A stretch of 64,000 nucleotides of DNA from JAAOII01 sp965207705 (GCA_965207705.1 OZ242292.1:682001-746000); one strand, 5' to 3'; counted from the stretch's first letter, positions 1-8,748 are shown. The notes: a model not told the origin generated them from the letters alone. A program made the numbers and translations.

Positions 1-321
1 GGTTTCAGGTACCGTTTCTTGGTACTTATCTTTGAGGATGCCGCAGGTTTTAATTATATTTCGCGCCTTGCTGTTGTATAAACCTATGCTGCTTATATAT
101 TTTCTAAGATTATCCTCTCCTAACTCAACTATCTTACGTGGCGTATTAGCTGCCAAAAAAAGTTTAGCTGTTGCCTTATTAACCTCTTTATCGGTGGATT
201 GCGCCGACAAAATTACTGCAATAAGTAGCTCAAAGTTAGTGGAATATCGTAGTTCAGTGGTTGGATTCTTATTCGCTTGTTGTAAGCGGGCGAAGACCTT
301 CTCTATGGATGACCTGTTCAT
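1..321 (-). CDS. nth: Endonuclease III, N-terminal part (cut by window edge)
   Basis: Base-excision-repair DNA glycosylase/AP lyase that removes oxidised pyrimidines. About 107 N-terminal residues are visible, starting MNRSSIEKVFARLQQ. They carry the family stretch NPTTEL, then FELLIAVILSAQSTDKEVNKAT and, further on, the segment GLYNSKARNIIKTC, which matches E. coli Nth closely. The helix-hairpin-helix, the catalytic Lys/Asp and the Fe-S cysteines lie outside the window. The ATG overlaps the rnfE stop codon (TGATG), so the two genes are probably translationally coupled; rnfE-nth adjacency is classic for gammaproteobacteria. Partial only because of the window boundary. Confidence 0.93.
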   Translation of the reverse strand, partial: MNRSSIEKVFARLQQANKNPTTELRYSTNFELLIAVILSAQSTDKEVNKATAKLFLAANTPRKIVELGEDNLRKYISSIGLYNSKARNIIKTCGILKDKYQETVPET

Positions 322-1022
322 CAACCACTAACTCTTATTCTTTTAGCGCCTGGTACCACCGCAGTCCTAACTTCCTTGCTTTGTTGATAATCCACAATAA
401 GGTTTTTGACGACTATTAATAACCCAAGCAGTATGAAACCACCAGGGGGTAAGATAAACAAAAGAAAGCCCTCATATCCAGCAATAGATATACCGTCAAA
501 ATTCTGCACCCCTAATAGATGCAAGTCCGAGAATAGGTGTCCAGCGCCAAGTAATTCTCTCATAGCGCCTAAAAGCACTAATATCACAGCAAATCCTAAA
601 CCGTGAAAGGCGCCATCAGCAATAGCAGCTAGCGGAGGATTATTAGCGGCGAATGCCTCGGCCCGCCCAAGTATGGTGCAGTTAGTGACGATTAATGGCA
701 AGAAAATACCAAGTTTAGAATAAAGTCCAAAAGAAAATGCTTGGATTAATAACTCCACGCATGTAACCAAAGAGGATATTATCAGGACATACACTGGCAA
801 CCTGATTGAGGCAGGAATTAAAGGGGCAGACCAAGAAACACATAGATTAGACAACATCAAGACGAATAAAGTTGCAATACCCAAACCAGCGCCATTGACA
901 AAGCTCGTTGTAACCGCTAACAACGGGCATAGCCCGAGTAGCTGAATTAATGCTGGGTTATTATTCCATAAGCCATCAAGTGCCAGCTTGCTATAGTTCG
1001 TTTGTGCTGTCATCTTTTTCAT
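321..1022 (-). CDS. rnfE: Electron transport complex subunit RnfE (RsxE)
   Basis: Integral inner-membrane subunit of the Rnf ion-translocating ferredoxin:NAD+ oxidoreductase (or the Rsx SoxR-reducing complex). The 233-residue protein has six hydrophobic segments, the early NPALIQLLGLCPLLAVT stretch and the LIVTNCTILGRAEAFAA motif with the conserved Cys, both typical of RnfE/NqrD. The C-terminal tail is basic. It overlaps nth by one base downstream. Unlike the usual rnfABCDGE order, rnfG is not its direct upstream neighbour: an FAD oxidoreductase gene, a tRNA, secG and tpiA intervene. Confidence 0.95.
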   Translation of the reverse strand: MKKMTAQTNYSKLALDGLWNNNPALIQLLGLCPLLAVTTSFVNGAGLGIATLFVLMLSNLCVSWSAPLIPASIRLPVYVLIISSLVTCVELLIQAFSFGLYSKLGIFLPLIVTNCTILGRAEAFAANNPPLAAIADGAFHGLGFAVILVLLGAMRELLGAGHLFSDLHLLGVQNFDGISIAGYEGFLLFILPPGGFILLGLLIVVKNLIVDYQQSKEVRTAVVPGAKRIRVSG

Positions 1023-1050
1023 TGCAGCTGGTTTTCATTGCTGCTGGTTT

Positions 1051-2331
1051 TCATTGCAGCTGAAAGGGCAACGGAATGCCCAGTTCTTTGGCAAAAGTAA
1101 CAGCTGCGTTTATTCCGCCAGTCATTGGAGAAGTGTCGTAATTCAAATAATCAGAGCAATAAGAAATACCAGATGAACCCTGCAGCTCAGTAATATGTTT
1201 AATTGCCTGTTGAGAAACAGTACCTAAATTCATCCGCTGCCATGTTGTTTGATACAGGACTTTGCTCTCGTGGGGTTTATGCGGCGGGTTTATTGAAAGA
1301 AATAGCGGAAAATTATCTGGCACGTCACTGAGCATACTCATATTATAGTGATATGAGCAACTCTGCTTATTTCTGTTACTATGGATTTGATAGCCCATAA
1401 TATTATTATGGAGACCGCTTAACAAACTGCTATCCTGATGCACAAATACTGGCATAGTGTAATAGTCAAGTTTTTCTATAGCTCGACGCCACCCTTCAAA
1501 TGATATATCCAAAATATCAAGCATTTCATCTCTGCCGCAAGTAAAAATAACTCTATCATACGACCTCCGTTTTTTGTTGCTATCAGTCAGGACCACCAGA
1601 GTTTCATTGTGCTTAATTTTCATCACAGGATTATTAAGTTGATACTTAAAATCTCCCTTAAACAACATCTTATTTATATAGTTATTAAATCCACCAGGAA
1701 TACAATGCATCTGGTTGTTATGTGACGAAGTAAGTAATTCGCCTTCATTAAGAAAACTCATAAATTTATCTGCAGCAAGATTTAGCGCTTCCTCAGCTGG
1801 ATAATTCCAAGTTATGCCAATTAATGGAGAGATTGCCTGTTTAATTGCAGAATTTGTAAGATGCAAGCTATTGATATATTGTTGCAACGCAAGATTGATT
1901 GGATAATTGCCCGCTTGATAATGCGCCGCCATGAAATTGCAGAACTTATCTAAATTACTCTTAATATCCCGATTGCTCCAAAATGAGTGCCTGCTGAAGT
2001 TAATTTTATGGTTTGGTAAGGAACGCACATAAAAAGGGTTCTCTCCTCCGCAATAGCATGAAGTTGGACGCGGCTCAGTATATATGTCCAGATATTCAAA
2101 TATGGATGCTAAATTACGCTGATAAGCGGGAAAAAAACAGTTATGCGACCTTTCTATTGTTATTTGTTTGTTTGTTTGTTCAGCAAGGTTAATATCACCA
2201 GCATAGTTTATGCTGCCAGAAGAACCTCCCAACCAATTATTTTTTTCATATACTTCTACCTCCCCCATAGAAGAGAGAAGCCATGCTAAAGTTATGCCTG
2301 TTGTTCCTCCCCCTACAATCGCAATTTTCAT
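1051..2331 (-). CDS. FAD-dependent oxidoreductase (amine-oxidase-like, function unknown)
   Basis: A 426-residue protein that opens with a dinucleotide-binding fold, IAIVGGGTTGITLAWLL (GxGxxG-like, residues 7-12), followed by an acidic residue after strand 2 (VEVYEKNNWLGG). This is the N-terminal signature of the FAD-binding amine oxidase/phytoene desaturase/UDP-galactopyranose mutase superfamily. A C-terminal segment (YDTSPMTGGINAAVTFAKELG) could be the second FAD-contact region. No signal peptide is present. The substrate is not deducible. It lies between tRNA-Leu and rnfE on the same strand, 29 bp before rnfE, so co-transcription with rnfE-nth is plausible. Confidence 0.75.
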   Translation of the reverse strand: MKIAIVGGGTTGITLAWLLSSMGEVEVYEKNNWLGGSSGSINYAGDINLAEQTNKQITIERSHNCFFPAYQRNLASIFEYLDIYTEPRPTSCYCGGENPFYVRSLPNHKINFSRHSFWSNRDIKSNLDKFCNFMAAHYQAGNYPINLALQQYINSLHLTNSAIKQAISPLIGITWNYPAEEALNLAADKFMSFLNEGELLTSSHNNQMHCIPGGFNNYINKMLFKGDFKYQLNNPVMKIKHNETLVVLTDSNKKRRSYDRVIFTCGRDEMLDILDISFEGWRRAIEKLDYYTMPVFVHQDSSLLSGLHNNIMGYQIHSNRNKQSCSYHYNMSMLSDVPDNFPLFLSINPPHKPHESKVLYQTTWQRMNLGTVSQQAIKHITELQGSSGISYCSDYLNYDTSPMTGGINAAVTFAKELGIPLPFQLQ

Positions 2332-2365
2332 TTACGTTATTTCAAAAAAATATCATCCAAAAATA

Positions 2366-2450
2366 TGCCGAAGGCCGGACTTGAACCGGCACGACCATAC
2401 GGTCACTACCCCCTCAAAGTAGCGTGTCTACCAAATTCCACCACTCCGGC
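2366..2450 (-). tRNA. tRNA-Leu, anticodon GAG
   Basis: The minus strand folds as a class II tRNA. The 7-bp acceptor stem is GCCGGAG with CTTCGGC (one G-T pair). The D arm contains GGTAGACACG. The anticodon arm is CTACT-TTGAGGG-GGTAG with GAG in the loop. A long variable arm follows, and the T arm contains GGTTCAAGTCC. It closely resembles gammaproteobacterial tRNA-Leu(GAG), which often follows secG. The discriminator base is A at 2366 and the 3' CCA is not encoded (TATTT follows), so CCA must be added by nucleotidyltransferase. Confidence 0.95.
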
Positions 2451-2458
2451 AGGAATAA

Positions 2459-2887
2459 CTAATTCCCAGATTCAGTGTTTGGCTCTTCAAAAGCAGGAAG
2501 GCCTCCCTGTTCAGGAGCTAGTTGCTCCACTGGCTGTTGGTTTTGCTCTTCCAGTTGTTGGAGTTCTTGCTCTTGTTCCTCAAATGATGGAAGCGAAGAA
2601 CCTGGCTGTTGTTGCTGTTGTTGCTGCTGACGAATAACCCCAGAATCTATGCCCAGCCCCACCTGCCTGCCAGCTACTATTGATAGGCCTAAACTGGTGA
2701 CGAAAAAAATACCAGCGCAAACTGAGGTGATTTTCATCATCAAGCTAAAACTGCCGCGACTGCCAAAAAATGACTGCGAAGCCCCACCGCCTAAAGCTCC
2801 CGCTCCACTGCCGCTCTGTTGCATTAAAACTAAAATTACTATGCTAACTGCTAGCAAAGTATGTACGATTAAAATTATAGAATACAT
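2459..2887 (-). CDS. secG: Preprotein translocase subunit SecG
   Basis: Small auxiliary subunit of the SecYEG channel. Two hydrophobic segments (about residues 3-20 and 51-70) flank the typical cytoplasmic loop LMQQSGSGAGALGGGASQSFFGSRG. At 142 residues it is about 30 longer than E. coli SecG. The extra length is a Gln/Glu-rich tail with a run of eight Gln (about residues 87-94) and more Q/E clusters. It sits in the conserved tpiA-secG-tRNA-Leu arrangement, with the tRNA only 8 bp after its stop codon. Confidence 0.95.
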   Translation of the reverse strand: MYSIILIVHTLLAVSIVILVLMQQSGSGAGALGGGASQSFFGSRGSFSLMMKITSVCAGIFFVTSLGLSIVAGRQVGLGIDSGVIRQQQQQQQQPGSSLPSFEEQEQELQQLEEQNQQPVEQLAPEQGGLPAFEEPNTESGN

Positions 2888-2912
2888 ATTAAATACATGT
2901 TAAATAAATAAT

Positions 2913-2943
2913 ATTATACAACCGAATATACCCTTTTGAGCAA
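2913..2943 (-). promoter_or_regulatory. Possible secG promoter
   Basis: On the minus strand a perfect TATAAT lies at 2913-2918, with TTGCTC (2938-2943) 19 bp further upstream as a weak -35. Transcription would begin near 2906, about 19 nt before the secG ATG. The spacing is long and the -35 imperfect, so this is a tentative call within the 123-bp tpiA-secG gap. Confidence 0.35.
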
Positions 2944-3010
2944 CTCGTAGAGTAAATTATACTCTGAGTTTGAATTGAAGCCCACCTTGTCTTGAATTTC
3001 AATCTATATT

Positions 3011-3778
3011 TTATGCTGTGTATATTTTTAAGATAGATTCTGCATCTAAAGATGCTCCTCCCACTAATAAACCATCAATACTGGGCATACTAAGAAAGTC
3101 CTTCGCATTGTCGGGCTTAACACTTCCCCCATATAGAATCCTGATATTATTCGTCATATTGGGCGCAGCATTATCCAGTGTTTGCTTAATAAAACCATGT
3201 GTTTCTTCTGCCACCTTTGCAGAAGCTGCTTGTCCGGTCCCAATTGCCCATACTGGCTCATAAGCGACGACTAGCTCGCAACCATTTTCTGTATTCTGTC
3301 CTATAACATCTATAATAGGAGCTAATTGTTTCTTAATCAATGACTTGGTCTTATCTGCTTCTCTTTCCTTTTTATTTTCTCCAATACAAAAAACTGGAAT
3401 TAAGCCATTGGCGAGACAACTAGCCAATTTACTGCTTAGATCTTTTGTTTTTTCATTAAACATAGCTCTTCTTTCCGAATGACCAATGATTACATAACGA
3501 CAACCCATATCTTTTAACATGGCTCCATTTATTTCACCAGTATAGGCGCCCTCGCCATAAGAACTTATATTTTGCCCTCCAAGAGAGACGAAACTATGAT
3601 TATGCAATAATGAGCCCATCTCAGCAACAAACTTAGCTAGTAAAACAAAAGGCGGGCAGATACAGAACTCTCGTTGTCCCGCAGGAGAAATCTCCGACTT
3701 GATGGTCTCACACCATTTTGTTACCGCGGCTAAATTGCCATGCGATTTCCAATTTGCAATTATTAAGTAGTCATCCAT
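3011..3778 (-). CDS. tpiA: Triosephosphate isomerase
   Basis: Glycolytic/gluconeogenic enzyme interconverting dihydroxyacetone phosphate and glyceraldehyde 3-phosphate in the cytoplasm. The 255-residue length is normal. Catalytic residues are visible: Asn9 and Lys11 (IIANWKSHG), His100 (IIGHSERR) and Glu174 (AYEPVWAIGTG, the signature followed by the flexible loop). The phosphate-binding GGSVKPDN and LLVGGASL segments are near the C-terminus. It lies 25 bp after rnfG on the same strand and is followed by secG. Confidence 0.98.
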   Translation of the reverse strand: MDDYLIIANWKSHGNLAAVTKWCETIKSEISPAGQREFCICPPFVLLAKFVAEMGSLLHNHSFVSLGGQNISSYGEGAYTGEINGAMLKDMGCRYVIIGHSERRAMFNEKTKDLSSKLASCLANGLIPVFCIGENKKEREADKTKSLIKKQLAPIIDVIGQNTENGCELVVAYEPVWAIGTGQAASAKVAEETHGFIKQTLDNAAPNMTNNIRILYGGSVKPDNAKDFLSMPSIDGLLVGGASLDAESILKIYTA

Positions 3779-3803
3779 TATTTATTCCCATTATCTATTT
3801 TCA

Positions 3804-4424
3804 TTATCTATTAATTGTATCCCATTTAACTAACGATTCCTCTACTGCTTTTATAACCGCGCGTGAACTTATGGTTGCTCCAGTAAGGGATTCAAAGTCA
3901 CCACCATCTTTGCGGACATCCCAGATAGTGGAATCTAATTTTTTCCCTTTAAACTGGTCAATCCATGATGATTTTGACTTCTCTATCTTATCACCTAAAC
4001 CAGGAGTTTCGCGATGTTCAGAAACTCTTGCGGCAATAACTTCTCCATCATTGTTAATCGCAACCAATAAATCAATGCTACCAGAATAACCATCTTGCGA
4101 GGTTGTTGCTAATATAACACCTAACGATTCATCTTGTTGCCCCTTTTCTGGAATATTGAGCCGCATTATACTAAAGCCCTCTATGGCAGCATCAGCTTTT
4201 GTTGCGGCGGCGCTTTGTATCTCTATGAACTCCACTTCATTATCGGCTGCCCTATCTTCAATTAAGCTATAAAGAATTTGCTTTTGGTGAAGTCGGTGAC
4301 TCTCTTGTATGCGAGCTTCAGTGCTAAAATAAAATACAAATACCAGTCCCATAGTAAGCAAAGAAAATAGGCATAACCCTAACGAGCTAAAAAATATTAT
4401 TATCCGTTTTCTTTCCCTATCCAT
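3804..4424 (-). CDS. rnfG: Electron transport complex subunit RnfG (RsxG)
   Basis: Membrane-anchored flavoprotein subunit of the Rnf complex. The 206-residue protein has one N-terminal transmembrane helix (about residues 9-33) and a periplasmic FMN-binding domain. The covalent FMN attachment motif is visible as TGAT at 181-184, with Thr184 the expected phosphoester acceptor. The segment ETPGLGDKI is also typical of RnfG/NqrC. It starts 5 bp after the rnfD stop, so rnfD-rnfG are an operon. Downstream comes tpiA rather than rnfE. Confidence 0.94.
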   Translation of the reverse strand: MDRERKRIIIFFSSLGLCLFSLLTMGLVFVFYFSTEARIQESHRLHQKQILYSLIEDRAADNEVEFIEIQSAAATKADAAIEGFSIMRLNIPEKGQQDESLGVILATTSQDGYSGSIDLLVAINNDGEVIAARVSEHRETPGLGDKIEKSKSSWIDQFKGKKLDSTIWDVRKDGGDFESLTGATISSRAVIKAVEESLVKWDTINR

Positions 4425-4429
4425 AGTGA

Positions 4430-5419
4430 TTAATGCCCGTATATCCGTGGTTTAACATATTTGTCTATAAAAGGAGCGGCAAAATTAAAGAATAATACTG
4501 CAAAGGCAACGGCGTCTGCATAGCCGCCCCAGGTGCGAATAATAAAAATGAATAGTCCTATGCCAAAGCCATATACCAAACGAGCTAATTCATTGGTTGC
4601 TGCTGATACTGGATCTGTGGCAATGAAGAATGCTCCAAAAACCGTCCCGCCTAATATCAGATGGAACCAAACTGGCGGGTATAATTTGTCGTCTATTAAG
4701 TGGAATAAAAATGCCGGTAATAACAAGCCAAGTAATACAGCAGAAGGTATATGCCAGCTAATAATTCCTCTGTTTATTAGCAATAATCCTCCTATTGCAT
4801 ATACTATGGACAATATTACAAATGGCAAAAAAGGAGAAGTAACAGAATGGTCGTTTTGCCAGGTGATTAGCCACGCAGGAAAGTCATTGGTAACCCGAAA
4901 GCTATCCAATGCGGTAGCCGAACTATAAACATCAATAGATGAACTCTGAGTGCCAAACATAAATTTATGGGCAATTAGTTCTTTTGAGGATAAGTAGCCC
5001 CAAGCATTAGGGGTTAGCCATTCAGTCATAGCTGTAGGAAAACTAAGAAGTAACATAACATAAGCCAGCATAGCAGGATTGAAGGGATTAGTCCCCAAAC
5101 CGCCAAATATATGTTTACCAAAAATCATCATGAACATTGTTCCTATAACTACCAGATGGGGGGCAAGCTGTGGTGGCAGGCATAATGCAAGAATTACTGC
5201 GCTAAGCAAAGCGCTTATATCCATAATCTCATATAGAACAGAACGGCGTCGCAAACGTAGAATTACAGATTCGGTGGCAATCGCTACAATAGCTGCTAAA
5301 CACAAATTAATTAAAACTCCCCAGCCAAAAAAAATAATTTGGGTTAAAATAGCAGGGATGAGTGCAACGATAGTCCATAACATTACTCCACCTACGTTAA
5401 CTAATTTTTTAGTTTTCAT
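4430..5419 (-). CDS. rnfD: Electron transport complex subunit RnfD (RsxD)
   Basis: Polytopic inner-membrane flavoprotein of the Rnf complex. The open frame extends upstream to 5605, but the homologous region begins at the Met encoded at 5417-5419 (MKTKKLVNVGG). That start gives 329 residues and avoids overlap with divergent cysM. Family motifs are GGLGTNPFNPAM (about 106-117) and an S-S-A-T motif whose Thr169 is the likely covalent FMN site. About nine hydrophobic segments are present, including FFIATDPVSAATNELARLVYG near the C-terminus. rnfA, rnfB and rnfC are not in this window. Confidence 0.92.
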   Translation of the reverse strand: MKTKKLVNVGGVMLWTIVALIPAILTQIIFFGWGVLINLCLAAIVAIATESVILRLRRRSVLYEIMDISALLSAVILALCLPPQLAPHLVVIGTMFMMIFGKHIFGGLGTNPFNPAMLAYVMLLLSFPTAMTEWLTPNAWGYLSSKELIAHKFMFGTQSSSIDVYSSATALDSFRVTNDFPAWLITWQNDHSVTSPFLPFVILSIVYAIGGLLLINRGIISWHIPSAVLLGLLLPAFLFHLIDDKLYPPVWFHLILGGTVFGAFFIATDPVSAATNELARLVYGFGIGLFIFIIRTWGGYADAVAFAVLFFNFAAPFIDKYVKPRIYGH

Positions 5420-5521
5420 AATCACACTGATGATTATTTTACCTGTTATTGGCGAGACAATGGTAGCATATCGGTAGCATATTGAATGAATTACGATTAA
5501 AATTAACGTTGAATTGAAATC

Positions 5522-6424
5522 ATGACAACAGAATATAAATACATGGAGGATATGGTGGGAAACACACCTTTGGTGCGTTTGCGAAATCTTCCAGGAGCTG
5601 AGCACAATAAGGTTCTTCTTAAGTTAGAGATGCAAAACCCCTCAGGATCCGTAAAAGCCCGCCCCGCAATTAATATGATAAGAGATGCCGAAAAAAAGAA
5701 AATAATCAAAAAAGGCGGGGTGCTGGTTGAAGCCACTAGCGGTAATACGGGAATTGCTTTAGCTATGGCGGCTGCGATTAAGGGCTATAAGATGAAGCTA
5801 ATTATGCCAGGCAATAGTAGTCAGGAACGCAAGGATCTTATGCTTGCCTATGGCGCTGAATTGATAGAAGTATCACAGGAACAAGGGATGGAAGGGGCGC
5901 GCGATCTTGCAGAAGAAATAGCCACAACTACTGACGCTGTTCGTTTGGACCAATTTGCCAATCAGGCAAACCCACAAATGCACTATAATACTACCGCGCC
6001 AGAAATATGGGAGCAGACCCAAGGTAGCATGACTCATTTTATAAGCTCCATGGGGACTACAGGGACTATTACTGGTTGTAGCCGATTTTTTAAAGAAAAG
6101 AGCCAAGAAGTTCAGATAATTGGTTTGCAACCCTGTGATAATGCCAACATACCAGGCATTAGGAAGTGGCCCAAAGAATATGTACCCGCTATATTTGATG
6201 ATTCTTACATAGATAAGATTATGGAGATAAACGAGGAAGATGCAGTTGCAACCACAAGATTATTAGCTCGCAAAGAAGGAATTCTGTGCGGTCCTTCATC
6301 TGGCGCAGCAACCAAAATTGCTTTGGATATAGCAAAGAACACTAAAGATGCAGTAATAGTAGCCGTTATTTGTGACAGTGGCGAAAGATATGTATCAACT
6401 GGAATATTCAGTGATTCTTCATAA
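5522..6424 (+). CDS. cysM: Cysteine synthase B
   Basis: PLP-dependent O-acetylserine sulfhydrylase that makes cysteine from O-acetylserine and sulfide or thiosulfate. It has 300 residues, close to E. coli CysM. The PLP Schiff-base Lys45 lies in NPSGSVKAR, and the cofactor phosphate/substrate loop TSGNTG is at 72-77. The SMGTTGTITG glycine loop and the GPSSGAA segment near the C-terminus are present. It is transcribed divergently from rnfD. No strong Shine-Dalgarno sequence is visible before the ATG. Confidence 0.95.
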   Translation: MTTEYKYMEDMVGNTPLVRLRNLPGAEHNKVLLKLEMQNPSGSVKARPAINMIRDAEKKKIIKKGGVLVEATSGNTGIALAMAAAIKGYKMKLIMPGNSSQERKDLMLAYGAELIEVSQEQGMEGARDLAEEIATTTDAVRLDQFANQANPQMHYNTTAPEIWEQTQGSMTHFISSMGTTGTITGCSRFFKEKSQEVQIIGLQPCDNANIPGIRKWPKEYVPAIFDDSYIDKIMEINEEDAVATTRLLARKEGILCGPSSGAATKIALDIAKNTKDAVIVAVICDSGERYVSTGIFSDSS

Positions 6425-6461
6425 TCAAATTGAATTTATATAACACTTATGAGTAAAACAA

Positions 6462-7259
6462 ATGACATTATTAAAAGATAAAAAAATCTTGATCGTTGGG
6501 GTGGCAAGCAAGCTGTCTATAGCATCAGGTATAGCTGCTTCCATGCACCGCGAAGGAGCGAAATTGGTATTTAGCTATCAAAATTCAAGATTACAGGGAA
6601 GAGTGGAAGATATTGCTGCTCAATACGGTAGCGGCAAGGAACTTTGCTTTCCTTGTGACCTAGCAGAGGATGAACAGATTGACGACCTTTTTAACAATAT
6701 TAGCAAAGTATGGGGCAATTTGGACGGCGTAGTTCATGCTGTAGGATATGCTCCGAGAGAGCAGTTACAAGGGGATTTTACAGACGCAACTACTCGCGAG
6801 GGTTTTGCCATAGCTCATGATTTAAGCAGCTATAGCTTTATTGCTCTAGCAAAAAGAGCAAAAAAGATGCTCAATGAGAATGGCTGTCTTCTAACCCTTA
6901 CTTATTATGGTTCACAAAAAACCCTACCCAATTACAATGTTATGGGGGTAGCAAAAGCAAGTTTAGAGGCAGCAACTAGATACTTGGCGGTCTCTTTAGG
7001 GAAGCAAGGCGCAAGGGTAAATGCTATTTCCGCAGGTCCTATCAAGACCCTAGCCGCTTCAGGTATAGGAGATTTTCGTAAAATGCTAAATTATAATCAA
7101 GCACGCTCTCCTTTAGGAAGAAATGTAACTATTGAAGAAGTAGGCGATACTGCAGCTTTTTTATGTTCACAGCATGCAAGAGGCATAACTGGACAGGTTA
7201 TATACGTAGATGCTGGCTTTGAAATAACTGCTATGAGTGATAAGCAAATGGCTGAGTAG
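6462..7259 (+). CDS. fabI: Enoyl-[acyl-carrier-protein] reductase (NADH)
   Basis: Last step of the fatty-acid elongation cycle, reducing trans-2-enoyl-ACP. The 265-residue short-chain-dehydrogenase fold has the divergent FabI cofactor motif GVASKLSIASGIA (residues 13-25), Tyr148/149 and the catalytic Tyr158-x6-Lys165 (NYNVMGVAK). SAGPIKTLAASGI corresponds to the substrate-binding loop. It follows cysM by 37 bp on the same strand and ends at a strong bidirectional terminator. Confidence 0.97.
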   Translation: MTLLKDKKILIVGVASKLSIASGIAASMHREGAKLVFSYQNSRLQGRVEDIAAQYGSGKELCFPCDLAEDEQIDDLFNNISKVWGNLDGVVHAVGYAPREQLQGDFTDATTREGFAIAHDLSSYSFIALAKRAKKMLNENGCLLTLTYYGSQKTLPNYNVMGVAKASLEAATRYLAVSLGKQGARVNAISAGPIKTLAASGIGDFRKMLNYNQARSPLGRNVTIEEVGDTAAFLCSQHARGITGQVIYVDAGFEITAMSDKQMAE

Positions 7260-7281
7260 CCAAATCCAAAAACCCAAATCC

Positions 7282-7315
7282 AAAAAAAAAGGCGAGTTAT
7301 GATAACTCGCCTTTT
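7282..7315. terminator. Bidirectional intrinsic terminator between fabI and the AGCS symporter
   Basis: A 9-bp perfect GC-rich stem GGCGAGTTA/TAACTCGCC with a TGA loop (7291-7311) is flanked by nine As on the left and CTTTT on the right. It can therefore end transcription from either direction. It sits between the convergent genes fabI (plus) and the symporter (minus). Confidence 0.85.
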
Positions 7316-7321
7316 ATATTT

Positions 7322-7347
7322 AATAAGTCAAATATATTTGACTTATT
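7322..7347 (-). terminator. AT-rich inverted repeat after the symporter gene
   Basis: An 11-bp perfect arm pair, AATAAGTCAAA and TTTGACTTATT, surrounds a TATA loop three bases past the symporter stop codon. It lies just before the stronger terminator at 7282-7315 on that strand. It may act as a first, weaker terminator or as a 3'-end stabilising hairpin. Confidence 0.5.
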
Positions 7348-7350
7348 TAA

Positions 7351-8688
7351 CTATTTTGCCGGTTGCTTTTTAAAGTATTGACTTGATAATGAAAATATTA
7401 TCGGACTCAATATCAATAGAGCAATCAAGTTTGGAATAGCCATCATAGCATTCAATGTATCTGCGAGCAGCCATACAAAATCCAATGCCAGAATTGTTCC
7501 AACAAAAGTGGCAAGGATCCATAAAATGCGATATGCCAGAATTACCTTAACTCCGAACATAAACTCAACACATTTTTCTCCATAAAAACTCCAACCCAAT
7601 ATAGTGGTGAAAGCAAATACAGATAAACATATAGTCACTACGTGGTCGCCTATACCCGACATGAAAGAGTCAAAAGCGCCTGCTGTCAGAGGAGCGCCAT
7701 TAAGCTCACCACCAGACCACAGTCCACTCATAACAATAATAAGGCCCGTCATAGTACATACGATTATAGTGTCTATAAAGGTTCCAAGCATAGCTACGGT
7801 TCCTTGGCGAACAGGATCATCTGTCTTAGCTGCGGCATGAGCTATAGCAGCACTACCGAGACCTGCTTCGTTAGAGAAAACTCCTCGCGCAACGCCTTTA
7901 ATGACCATGCCCAAGAAACCACCTGCAGCTGCAGTGCCAGTAAATGCTTGAGAAAAGATTTCACCGAAAGCTGCAGGAACCTGCTCTATATTAATGATAA
8001 TAACGGCAAGAGCTGCAACAATATAAACTATTGCCATTAAAGGCACTAGTTTACTAGCTACATCTGCAATACGCTTAATACCACCAAGAATCACCGCCGC
8101 AACTAAAACAGCTACAACTACGCCTGTAACCACAGGAGGGACGCTATAGGTTTGTTCTAATGCGGATGCAATAGAGTTGGTTTGAACAGTGTTACCAATG
8201 CCAAAAGCGGCAATCGCACCGAAAACAGCAAAAAGAATACCGAGCCAGATCCATGCCTTGCCCATACCATTTTTGATGTAATACATGGGACCGCCTACAT
8301 GGTCACCGTTATCGTCAACTTCACGATATTTAACTGCGCATACAGCTTCGCCATATTTAGTGGCCATGCCTACAAGCGCCGTAACCCACATCCAAAAGAG
8401 AGCTCCAGGACCACCAACCGCTACTGCGGTAGCAACACCTGCTATATTCCCTGTTCCAATAGTAGCGGATAACGCGGTCATCAAAGCACTAAAAGGAGAT
8501 ATCTCACCCTCAGCTTTGGGACCAGTATCTTTAGTGAACAACATTTTGAAGCCATACCCGATTTTACGCCATGGCATAAAACCAAGTCCAGCGGATAAGT
8601 ATAAACCAACACCTACTATAAGAATAAGCATGGGGTAACCCCATACTATGCCATTAATAGTGCCGATTAAATTAGTAATTGCTTCCAT
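7351..8688 (-). CDS. Sodium:alanine/glycine symporter family (AGCS) transporter
   Basis: Inner-membrane secondary transporter that imports small neutral amino acids (alanine, glycine) with Na+. The 445-residue protein has about 10-11 hydrophobic helices. Diagnostic AGCS segments are ALSATIGTGNIAGVATAVAVGGPGALFWMW (about 72-101) and the region GVARGVFSNEAGLGSAAIAHAAA. A good ribosome-binding site (AGAGG) precedes the ATG. The gene is monocistronic and ends at two stacked hairpins. Exact substrate is an inference from the family. Confidence 0.92.
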   Translation of the reverse strand: MEAITNLIGTINGIVWGYPMLILIVGVGLYLSAGLGFMPWRKIGYGFKMLFTKDTGPKAEGEISPFSALMTALSATIGTGNIAGVATAVAVGGPGALFWMWVTALVGMATKYGEAVCAVKYREVDDNGDHVGGPMYYIKNGMGKAWIWLGILFAVFGAIAAFGIGNTVQTNSIASALEQTYSVPPVVTGVVVAVLVAAVILGGIKRIADVASKLVPLMAIVYIVAALAVIIINIEQVPAAFGEIFSQAFTGTAAAGGFLGMVIKGVARGVFSNEAGLGSAAIAHAAAKTDDPVRQGTVAMLGTFIDTIIVCTMTGLIIVMSGLWSGGELNGAPLTAGAFDSFMSGIGDHVVTICLSVFAFTTILGWSFYGEKCVEFMFGVKVILAYRILWILATFVGTILALDFVWLLADTLNAMMAIPNLIALLILSPIIFSLSSQYFKKQPAK

Positions 8689-8748
8689 AAGTTTTACCTC
8701 TGGTTAATTATTAATAATAAAATAACATAACATACCCAAATAGGGATG

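Noticed and set aside
32..331. Plus-strand 99-codon frame at the window start
   Set aside because: The opposite strand encodes a clear endonuclease III N-terminus, so this frame is its shadow.
4430..5605. Longer rnfD starting at 5605
   Set aside because: The extra 62 codons would overlap divergent cysM and do not resemble RnfD; the start at 5419 fits the family.
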